NCBI RefSeq assembly: GCF_000498395.2
Contig: NZ_CP010979.1
Location: 1,798,001 to 1,862,000 of the forward strand
Direction of reading: 5' to 3'
From: Pseudomonas putida S13.1.2
Lineage (GTDB): Bacteria; Pseudomonadota; Gammaproteobacteria; Pseudomonadales; Pseudomonadaceae
Length of the DNA stretch: 64,000 nucleotides
How positions within the stretch are numbered: the stretch's first letter is position 1; the number at the start of each line of letters is the position of its first letter. The translations under genes were made by a program, and so were the position numbers. Positions 57,398 through 64,000 of this stretch are shown here, one piece after another. The notes beneath the pieces are model-generated. The model made no database searches, had not been told where the DNA came from, and saw only the letters and a program-made list of their open reading frames with translations.

Positions 57398-58339
57398 ATG
57401 CGACGACAACTGAATGGCCAAGTGTTTGTCTGGCTGCATGTATTCGCCTGTGCAGCCCGGCACCTGTCCTTTACCCGCTGTGCCGAAGAGCTGCACATCA
57501 CCCCAGGCGCGGTCAGCCAGCAAATGCGCCAGCTGGAAGAACGCCTGGGTTACCGGCTGTTTCTGCGGCGGGCGCGTGGCGTGGAGCTGAGCGCCGAAGG
57601 GCAACGCCTGGCCCAGACGGTGACCGAGGCCTACGGCAGTATCGAGGCTGAACTGCTGCGCCTGGACGCTGGTGAGATTCGCGGCACCTTGCGCGTGCGT
57701 TCGATCCCGTCGTTCCTGGCCAAATGGCTCACCCCACGCCTGCCGCGCTTTCAGCAGCGTTACCCGGACATCGAGCTGCGCCTTGTGGCCGAAGACAGCG
57801 CCCAGGCATTGACCCCAGGCGACTTCGACCTGGCTATCGACCTGAACGACGGCAGCTACCCTGGCATGCTCTCGACACCGCTGCTGGACGAACAGATCTT
57901 CCCGGTGTGCTCACCCACCCTGCTGCGCGGCCGCCCGCCACTGCATGGGCCGGCGGACCTGGCGCATTACCCGCTGCTGCATGACATCACCGCCTGGCGT
58001 GGCAGTTCGGAGTATGCGGAGTGGGAGTTCTACCTGGAGGGGATTGGCGCCCCCGGCCTGGATGTACGGCGCGGACATACCTTCAACCGCAACCACCTGA
58101 CCATCGAGGCGGCAATTGCCGGTATTGGTGTAGCCATCGCCCGGCGCACACTGCTAAATGACGAACTGGAGCGCGGCGCGCTGATCGTGCCGTTTGGCGT
58201 GCCAATCGCTAACCACAAACGCTACATGGTGCATTACCCGCCAGGCGGGTTGAATCAGCCGGGAGCGCGAGCGGTGCATGACTGGCTGGTGGAGGAAGCG
58301 CGGGGGTTCAGGGAACTGCATCCACTGAACAAGGACTAG
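57398..58339 (+). CDS. LysR-family regulator (GcvA-like) divergent from sdaA
   Basis: This 313-residue protein has a winged helix (LSFTRCAEELHITPGAVSQQMRQLEERLG) with the GcvA-type pattern, and a substrate-binding domain (RSIPSFLAKWLTPRLPRF, DFDLAIDLNDG). The GcvA group controls glycine and serine metabolism, so control of the adjacent serine dehydratase gene is plausible. ATG at 57398 is the first codon of MRRQLNGQV. A REP pair follows the stop. Confidence 0.9.
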   Translation: MRRQLNGQVFVWLHVFACAARHLSFTRCAEELHITPGAVSQQMRQLEERLGYRLFLRRARGVELSAEGQRLAQTVTEAYGSIEAELLRLDAGEIRGTLRVRSIPSFLAKWLTPRLPRFQQRYPDIELRLVAEDSAQALTPGDFDLAIDLNDGSYPGMLSTPLLDEQIFPVCSPTLLRGRPPLHGPADLAHYPLLHDITAWRGSSEYAEWEFYLEGIGAPGLDVRRGHTFNRNHLTIEAAIAGIGVAIARRTLLNDELERGALIVPFGVPIANHKRYMVHYPPGGLNQPGARAVHDWLVEEARGFRELHPLNKD

Positions 58340-58398
58340 CCCGCCTGTAAGCGGTCGCTTTCTTCGAATAACATATAACTATCTGATTCAGATCGGGC

Positions 58399-58487
58399 CC
58401 TGTGGGAGCGGGCGTGCCCGCGAACACCGGCACAGCCGGTGCCATACAGCGCGTCGCATTCTTCGCGGGCACGCCCGCTCCCACAGA
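58399..58487. repeat. REP-type inverted repeat pair
   Basis: CTGTGGGAGCGGGCGTGCCC at 58400 and its complement ending at 58486 lie around an inner dyad CACCGGCACAGCCGGTG. It is between convergent genes (LysR and sugar transferase). Confidence 0.9.
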
Positions 58488-58509
58488 GTATGTGTTGTGC
58501 TTTCGATGG

Positions 58510-59931
58510 CTAGTAAGCCTGCTTACCGGTAAACGCATTGAGGGTGCGCACCAGAATCACAAAGTCCAGCCACAGCGACCAGTTGTTGATGTACTCGATG
58601 TCCGAGTCCACCCGCTGGATCATCTGTTCGATGTCCTTGGTCTCCCCCCTGAAACCGCGCACTTGCGCCAGGCCGGTCATGCCCGGCTTGATGTTGTGGC
58701 GGGCAAAGTAATCGACGATGTCTTGGGAATATAACGTGTCATGTTGCAACGCATGTGGCCTTGGCCCCACCAGCGACATTTCGCCCGTTAACACGTTGAA
58801 CAACTGTGGCAGTTCATCGAGGCTGGTGCGGCGGATGAAAGCGCCAATCTTGGTCAACCGCGGGTCATTCTTCTGGGCCTGTTTGACCACGCCATTGTCC
58901 GGCTGATGAACATGCATGCTTCTGAACTTCCAGATACGGAACGACTCGCCCGTCCAACCCGTGCGTTCCTGACGGAAGAACACGGGCCCGCGACTGGTAA
59001 GTTTGATGGCCAGTGCAACGCCCAGCAAGACAGGCGATGCACACAGCAGTATCAATGCCGCCAATACCCGGTCCTCGATATTCTTCAGGAACAGGCTCAT
59101 ACCCGTTAGCGGCGTTTCAGAAAGGGTCAGCACGGGAATACCAGCAATTTCCCGCACGCTGTGGTTGATCAGGCGCAACGAGAAGATATCCGGCACCCAG
59201 TTCACAGCGATGCATTTGTCGAGCAACTTGAAGTACACATCGTTGATGACCTCTGAGCCCCCCAGCGGGGTCACCAGGTACACGGTGCGAATGCCATGCT
59301 GGGCAACGATTTCATCCAGGTCTGCAATGTGCCCAAGCACGGGCAGGCGTTGCTTGCCCTCAGCACTTTCCTGCCCCTGCTCACCATTTTTGTCAGTCAC
59401 CACACACCCCAGCACCCGCTCGCCAAACCAGGGGTTGCTGCTGATTTTTTGATACAGAAAATTGGCCAGGTCACCGTTGCCGATAATCAGTGCATTGTCC
59501 AGACGTGCATGCGCGGTAAAGCGCTTTTGCAGTTCACGAACAGCAAAGTGCAAGAACAACTGGGCAATATAACCAATGATGAACAACTGCACGACCAACA
59601 GCCGTGAATACGTTTCACTTTGCTTGGTCAAAAAGGCCATGACCACAAGAAAACAGAACGTTGCCGACCAGGCCTTGAACAGGCGGAAGGCCTTGATAGA
59701 AAGACCGACGTTAGTGCGATAGATTGCATAATGGTCGTAGATGACGGCCAGTGCGCCGACCAGCAACAGTAACATGATCACATAATCGGAGGTAATGTAA
59801 CCAAACTGGTCATAGATGAGATACCAGGCAATACCGGTTACTGCAATACCATCGAGCCCCGCCTGAATGGCGTTACTTACGCTGCTTCTTCTTTGGAGTA
59901 AGGAACGACTGCTTCTGGGTTCGAAAACCAT
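58510..59931 (-). CDS. Undecaprenyl-phosphate glucose/sugar phosphotransferase (WcaJ-type)
   Basis: This 473-residue protein has four N-terminal membrane helices, a CoA-binding-like domain (NALIIGNGDLANFLY), a fifth helix and a C-terminal bacterial sugar transferase domain. Key parts are KFRSMHV, RRTSLDELPQLFNVLTGEMSLVGPRPH and GMTGLAQVRGF. It starts exopolysaccharide repeats by moving a sugar-1-phosphate to undecaprenyl phosphate. I chose the ATG at 59929-59931 (the fifth codon of a longer frame) because TGAGG lies 6-7 bases upstream. It is the last gene of the cluster. Confidence 0.93.
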   Translation of the reverse strand: MVFEPRSSRSLLQRRSSVSNAIQAGLDGIAVTGIAWYLIYDQFGYITSDYVIMLLLLVGALAVIYDHYAIYRTNVGLSIKAFRLFKAWSATFCFLVVMAFLTKQSETYSRLLVVQLFIIGYIAQLFLHFAVRELQKRFTAHARLDNALIIGNGDLANFLYQKISSNPWFGERVLGCVVTDKNGEQGQESAEGKQRLPVLGHIADLDEIVAQHGIRTVYLVTPLGGSEVINDVYFKLLDKCIAVNWVPDIFSLRLINHSVREIAGIPVLTLSETPLTGMSLFLKNIEDRVLAALILLCASPVLLGVALAIKLTSRGPVFFRQERTGWTGESFRIWKFRSMHVHQPDNGVVKQAQKNDPRLTKIGAFIRRTSLDELPQLFNVLTGEMSLVGPRPHALQHDTLYSQDIVDYFARHNIKPGMTGLAQVRGFRGETKDIEQMIQRVDSDIEYINNWSLWLDFVILVRTLNAFTGKQAY

Positions 59932-60087
59932 TTCAGACCTCATCTATTTGAGCGTAGCAAGTGCCGTCCATCAAACATCAAGTCTTGAATACAGCGTGTT
60001 CAACGCCAGTGAAGCCGGATCGCGCAGCCCCCAAGCCACTGATCTCACTGTAGCAGCCACCTGCCATCGGCGCGGACTTTGGCCGAA

Positions 60088-60846
60088 TCATACGGTGCCC
60101 CTGGCCGAATCGGCGGCCTTGCGGCACAGCAGGGTGCGCAGCAGGAACAACGGATTGCCCACCACATAACGCATGAACAGGCGTTTCGGCTCGCGTAGCA
60201 ACCGGTAGGCCCATTCGCCACCCAAATGCCGTAGCCAGTGCGGTGCCCGGCTGACCTTGCCACCGAGGAAATCCAGAATCGCCCCGCCGCACACGATCAG
60301 GCACGGCCCACCGACGGCTGCCAGCCTGGCTGCTACTGCTTCCTGCTTGGGCATGCCCATGCCCAGCACGATCAGTTCCGGCTGCTGTTCCCTGGCCAGT
60401 TGCAGGTAGGTGTCGATGCTGGCGAAGCCATCGTGGACCGAGACAGGCACTACGCCAAACAAGGCTACGCTGTGTTGCACAGCCTGGTTCAGGTAAGGTT
60501 GTTGCGTGCCCCAGAACGCTACCCGTCGCCCACTGTATGCCGCCATGAGACTGGGAATGAAGTCGGTGCCATTCATGTTGAGCCCAGGCTCCAGCCCCAA
60601 CCGGCGATAAAGGATCGCCATGCCAGAGCCGTCGCGCAATAGCACATCGGCCGCCGACAACGCCTTACAATACGCACCGTCGCGCACCACCAGGTTCATT
60701 GCATGTGCATTGACGAAGCCCAGCACGGTTGCAGATTCCGGGGCGGCAAGCCTGTCGAGCAGGTGCTGAGCCGCAGCGCTGTCAGGCACCACCTCAAGCG
60801 TGTCGATAATACCCTTCCAGCGTTTCTGCCATTGCCACTGGGCCAT
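60088..60846 (-). CDS. WecG/TagA/CpsF-family glycosyltransferase
   Basis: This 252-residue protein of the WecG/TagA fold has ADVLLRDGSGMAILYRRLG, NGTDF (catalytic Asp), and GMGMPKQE (substrate-binding). It transfers a sugar or aminosugar onto a lipid-linked acceptor at the cytoplasmic membrane. Its ATG overlaps the stop of the GT2 gene upstream (ATGA at 60843-60846 region), so translation is coupled. The sugar is not identifiable. Confidence 0.9.
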   Translation of the reverse strand: MAQWQWQKRWKGIIDTLEVVPDSAAAQHLLDRLAAPESATVLGFVNAHAMNLVVRDGAYCKALSAADVLLRDGSGMAILYRRLGLEPGLNMNGTDFIPSLMAAYSGRRVAFWGTQQPYLNQAVQHSVALFGVVPVSVHDGFASIDTYLQLAREQQPELIVLGMGMPKQEAVAARLAAVGGPCLIVCGGAILDFLGGKVSRAPHWLRHLGGEWAYRLLREPKRLFMRYVVGNPLFLLRTLLCRKAADSARGTV

Positions 60847-62033
60847 CAGTCATCATCCCGTTTGGAGCGCACCCATTCGACCTGGCGCTTGATCAGGAAC
60901 CCCAGGTACAGGGGGATCTTCCTTGCGGCGTAAAAAGGCGCGTACAGCAGCACGGAAAACGGGATCAGTTCACGGCAGAAGCGTGCCCACGCCAGCACAA
61001 CGGCAAGGCCGAGCATGACCAGCGCAGCCAGTGCGATCCACGCAGGCGTCGCATGGCCTGACAGCCAGTACGCCAACCAGGTCACCAGGTTGAGCCCCAG
61101 CAACGCCAGCACCAGCAACGCCAGAGGTGGCACCAACAGGTCCAGGGTCATGGCCAGCAGGCTGCCGTTGCGCTGGCTGACAGCGGCCAGCGCACGCTTG
61201 GGTGCATCGGCCAGCATCAAACCCAGATGGCCATGCTCCCAGCGGGTGCGCTGGCTGTTCATGCCTTGCTGGCTGGCCGGAAACTGGCTGGTGACCAGCG
61301 CTTCGGGGCAGAACACCGGCGGCTTGCCCTGCTGGCACAGATCCAGCCCCAGCTTTACATCCTCTACCAAGTGCCCATTGGCCAGGTTGATCAAGGCCAG
61401 GTCGTGCCAACCGAATGCCATGCCTGCCCCCATCAGCTGGCACGGCAGCCCCAGCCGGGCCCAACCACGCGGACGCACCAGGTTCTTGACCCGCCAGGCG
61501 AATTCGGCGACCTGTACCTTCAGCCCGCTACCGGCGGGTGCGCGCATCAGATACAGCGCCTGCACCGGGCGCTTGACCTGGTGATAACGACGCGCCAGGC
61601 AGTCAATCGCCCCCTCGCCTACCTGGCAGTCAGCATCCACCACAATCACCACCTCGGGCGGCTGTTCGGCCAGGTGGCGTACGCCGAAGTCCAGGGCGTA
61701 GCCTTTGCCACGTCGCAACGTATCAAAGCGCTCCACCACCTCGGCGCCGCCCTCGCGGGCCAGCCGCGCCGTGTCGTCAATGCAGTTGTCGGCCACCACA
61801 AGCAAGCGGTCGCCTGCGAGTAATTGCGGGGTAATGCTCGCCAGCGTTGCCCGAATGATCGCAGCCTCATCATGGGCCGGTACCAACACTGCCACCCGCG
61901 GACGCACGCTGATGCCCAGGGGCCGCGAGCGCGGCGGCAGGCAAGCCAGCAGCATCTGCAGGAAAAACACCGACACAGGCACAAGGGCGATGGCCGCCAG
62001 CAGGCCCAGTAACCAACTCAATACACTCATCAT
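60846..62033 (-). CDS. Membrane glycosyltransferase, family 2 (processive type)
   Basis: This 395-residue protein has one N-terminal helix and three C-terminal helices around a GT-A domain. The domain has DADC at 133-136 (metal/UDP site), LVEDVKLGLD, and QRTRWEHG (QxxRW). These features suit synthesis of a polysaccharide chain at the inner membrane. It overlaps the GT4 gene by four bases (62030-62033) and is followed at once by the WecG-type gene, so the three are one unit. Linkage and donor sugar are unknown. Confidence 0.92.
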   Translation of the reverse strand: MMSVLSWLLGLLAAIALVPVSVFFLQMLLACLPPRSRPLGISVRPRVAVLVPAHDEAAIIRATLASITPQLLAGDRLLVVADNCIDDTARLAREGGAEVVERFDTLRRGKGYALDFGVRHLAEQPPEVVIVVDADCQVGEGAIDCLARRYHQVKRPVQALYLMRAPAGSGLKVQVAEFAWRVKNLVRPRGWARLGLPCQLMGAGMAFGWHDLALINLANGHLVEDVKLGLDLCQQGKPPVFCPEALVTSQFPASQQGMNSQRTRWEHGHLGLMLADAPKRALAAVSQRNGSLLAMTLDLLVPPLALLVLALLGLNLVTWLAYWLSGHATPAWIALAALVMLGLAVVLAWARFCRELIPFSVLLYAPFYAARKIPLYLGFLIKRQVEWVRSKRDDD

Positions 62034-63232
62034 GCGGATGCCTTGAAGTAGCCGGCCAGTTTGGCCGCCTCGGTGTCGATATCATGCCGTTGCAGCACGC
62101 GCTGGTAAGCCGCCTCACCCATGCGCTGCAGCACGTCGGCGGGTTGCGCAAGGCATTCGGCCATGGCCTGCGCCAGTTCGTCCACCGCGCCAGCAGGGAA
62201 CAGCCAGCCGTTCTCGCCCGGGCGCACCAGCTCAGGGATACCCGCCACGTAGGTGGTCAGTACTGGCCGGCGCAAGGCCATGGCCTCCATGATCACCACC
62301 GGCAAGCCTTCGGCGAAGCTGGGCAATACCAGCGCGCGAGCGGCAAGGATTTCGTCGCGTACCTGTGTGCTGCTGATCCAGCCGGTGATGCGTACGTGCT
62401 GCTGCAAGCCGTGGCGGGTAATCAGCGCCTCGATCTGCTCGCGCATCTCACCGTCACCCGCCAGGACCAGTTCGAAGGCGATCGACTGTGCCGCAAGCTG
62501 ACGGGCCGCCTCAAGCAACAACAGCTGGCCTTTCTGTTCACAGAGCCGGCCGACGCACACCAGCCGTGGCACCGCCGGAACATTCACCGGCAGCACCTCA
62601 TGGAAAGCCCGCTCCAGGCCGCAATGCACCACTTTCACTTTGGCCCAATGCTCGTGCGCCACCCAGCGAAACAGCTGGCTGCGCCCGTAAGAACTCACCG
62701 CTGCAACAAAGGCGGCACGCCGCACCTTCTCGCCCATGTGCAAGAACTGCGGCTTGTCGAACTCTTCCGGCCCATGCACGGTAAAGCTATAGGCCGGGCC
62801 GCCCAGCAGGTTGGCCAGCATCACCACCTCGGTAGAGTTGGTGCCAAAATGGGCATGCACGTGTTTGGCCTCACCGGCCTGCAGCCAGTGCAACACCTGG
62901 CAGGCCTCGGCCAGGTAGACCAGGTGGTAGGGCCACGCGCGGTCAGCGCGCAAGCCAAGGCGCATCGCCAGCCTCAAGGCCTGGAAAAAACGCCACGGTT
63001 GTGCGCGCAGCACCTGCAACGCAGGCGTCAGCAACCCTTTTATGCCGCCTTGCAACACATAACGGGTCTTGGCCCGCTCGGCCGTGTCCTCGGCGTCCTG
63101 CAACTCAGCGTCCCACCCCCGCAGAGCAATGCGTTGCACCTCTACGCCCTGGCGCTCCAGCGCCAGTATCTCGCGGCGGATGAAACTGTGGCTGACCTTC
63201 GGGTACTGATTGATGAAGTAAGCGATGCGCAT
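62030..63232 (-). CDS. Glycosyltransferase family 4
   Basis: This 400-residue GT-B protein has an N-terminal acceptor-binding domain (MRIAYFINQYPKVSHSFIRREIL) and a C-terminal nucleotide-sugar domain. The pattern EGLPVVIMEA (the E-x7-E motif) is near residue 310. It is a retaining transferase, likely adding a sugar to the growing exopolysaccharide unit. It begins 49 bases after the DUF535 gene. The substrate is not known. Confidence 0.93.
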   Translation of the reverse strand: MRIAYFINQYPKVSHSFIRREILALERQGVEVQRIALRGWDAELQDAEDTAERAKTRYVLQGGIKGLLTPALQVLRAQPWRFFQALRLAMRLGLRADRAWPYHLVYLAEACQVLHWLQAGEAKHVHAHFGTNSTEVVMLANLLGGPAYSFTVHGPEEFDKPQFLHMGEKVRRAAFVAAVSSYGRSQLFRWVAHEHWAKVKVVHCGLERAFHEVLPVNVPAVPRLVCVGRLCEQKGQLLLLEAARQLAAQSIAFELVLAGDGEMREQIEALITRHGLQQHVRITGWISSTQVRDEILAARALVLPSFAEGLPVVIMEAMALRRPVLTTYVAGIPELVRPGENGWLFPAGAVDELAQAMAECLAQPADVLQRMGEAAYQRVLQRHDIDTEAAKLAGYFKASA

Positions 63233-63281
63233 ACGAATCCAGATCCAAACCCGCTTGATGACCTACCTCCCCTGGCAACCT

Positions 63282-64000
63282 TCACTTCAGGCTGTCGACT
63301 ATGGGCGGTCTGTCTACTGCCGATGCACTCACAACAAATGCATCCCCCTGTTTTCCTTGTAGTCCAAGGTTGTGACCGCTGCTTGGCAATGCTGCCTGCA
63401 ACCGCGCGAAAACATCGTCGAGCATCGCCTGGCGGCGGCGGTACATCGCCCGTTTTTTCGCCGGAATGTCGGTTTCCGCCCGCTGCGCCGGGGCCAGCGG
63501 GAGGGTGTAGAAGTCCGCCTGATTCGAGGCGCTGGCGCCGTGTTCCTGCCAGATGACGTCATAGTTCGCTGCAAGGTCCTGGCCCTTGTCGCGGCCAAAA
63601 TACGGATGCCGATGGTGCCGGCAAGCATCGCTGACCGCGTACAGGTGCGCGACACCCAGCGTTCGGGCCAGGCACTTCAGCGCTTCGAGTACCAGGCTGC
63701 GCGGGCGCAGGCCTTCGAAGTCCTTGGTCAGGTCGCGGTAGATGGCCAGCGAGGTTTCGCTGTCGATGCCTTTGTGGATGCCCTGCACGGCGCCGATGAA
63801 CAGGTACAGCTCACCCTGGCTGCGGCACAGGGTGAACGCCAGTGAAGCCACGCGCAGGTCGCCCTGGAACAGGTTCAGGACCAACTCGCCTTCGCGTTTG
63901 AACCAGATCGGCCGGTCCAGCACCAGGCGGCAGCCCGGCGAATGGCTGGCCAGATCGCACAGCGTCAAGCTTTCGTCCCGCCCCAGCAGCAACAGCGCCG
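63282..64000 (-). CDS. DUF535 (VirK/YbjX-like) protein, 5' end outside window
   Basis: The reading frame stays open to the window edge; about 239 residues are visible. It contains the DUF535 elements VQGIHKGIDSETSLAIYRDLTKDFEGLRPRSLVLEALK and YAVSDACRHHRHPYF, then YDVIWQEHGA and AKKRAMYRRRQAML. The family includes VirK and YbjX; its biochemical role is unresolved. Here it lies ahead of glycosyltransferase genes at 49 bases, so it may be part of the exopolysaccharide cluster. The true start lies beyond base 64000. Confidence 0.85.
   Translation of the reverse strand, partial: ALLLLGRDESLTLCDLASHSPGCRLVLDRPIWFKREGELVLNLFQGDLRVASLAFTLCRSQGELYLFIGAVQGIHKGIDSETSLAIYRDLTKDFEGLRPRSLVLEALKCLARTLGVAHLYAVSDACRHHRHPYFGRDKGQDLAANYDVIWQEHGASASNQADFYTLPLAPAQRAETDIPAKKRAMYRRRQAMLDDVFARLQAALPSSGHNLGLQGKQGDAFVVSASAVDRPPIVDSLK

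Overview
The window is chromosomal DNA of a fluorescent Pseudomonas of the P. putida group. The evidence is a uniformly GC-rich sequence with typical Pseudomonas codon use, about a dozen P. putida-type REP palindromes (core GTGGGAGCGGG... or TAGGAGCGGCCTTG...), and a complete benR-benABCDK-catA2-benE-benF block in the order known from P. putida KT2440 (recalled, not searched). I saw no tRNA, rRNA, CRISPR array, prophage or insertion sequence. The only recombinase is a lone tyrosine recombinase at 11520-12470.

Layout, left to right. (1) 1-2285: a PucR-type regulator (cut by the window edge) overlapping a cytosine-permease gene. (2) 2648-4181: two different TenA-family thiamin-salvage genes behind a TPP riboswitch and a sigma70-type promoter. 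(3) 4314-11286: a near-perfect sigma54 promoter driving a probable operon of a large secreted multicopper oxidase, a SCO1/SenC-cytochrome c fusion and a membrane GGDEF-EAL protein. This is the least ordinary unit in the window. (4) 11520-15219: the recombinase, a fused SDR/SMP-30 protein and its divergent LysR regulator. (5) 15323-19276: glycerate kinase, CdaR-type regulator and MFS transporter, a sugar-diacid/glycerate module. (6) 19519-27862: redox enzymes (Rieske-reductase fusion, aldo/keto reductase, OYE, luciferase-like monooxygenase), a cold-shock protein, a LysR regulator, and a TraX/YdjM-like membrane pair.

(7) 27948-37883: benzoate catabolism. BenR activates the benA promoter through two XylS-type boxes seen at 36838-36873. 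BenABC dihydroxylates benzoate, BenD oxidises the diol to catechol, CatA2 opens the ring, and BenK, BenE and BenF take benzoate up. (8) 38258-45522: a mix of single genes: an alpha/beta hydrolase, two poorly known envelope proteins, an inositol-monophosphatase-family phosphatase, a tandem universal stress protein, a TonB receptor with a Fur-like site, and PagL lipid A deacylase. (9) 45656-48017: a LysR regulator divergent from a succinate-semialdehyde dehydrogenase. (10) 48055-55832: a UvrD-like helicase, then a gamma-glutamyl-polyamine module (AraC regulator, glutamine synthetase-like ligase, polyamine-binding protein, FAD oxidase) and a DUF3313 lipoprotein. (11) 55875-58339: L-serine dehydratase and a divergent LysR regulator. 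(12) 58510-64000: the end of an exopolysaccharide cluster (priming sugar transferase, three glycosyltransferases, a DUF535 protein) matching the pea locus of P. putida as I recall it.

Most genes are ordinary core or accessory metabolism. The best leads are the RpoN-driven copper oxidase/SCO-cytochrome/c-di-GMP operon, the TenA_C + TenA_E pair under a TPP riboswitch, the SDR-SMP-30 fusion, and the lone recombinase. Gene identities come from reading motifs and from memory of families; no database search was run.
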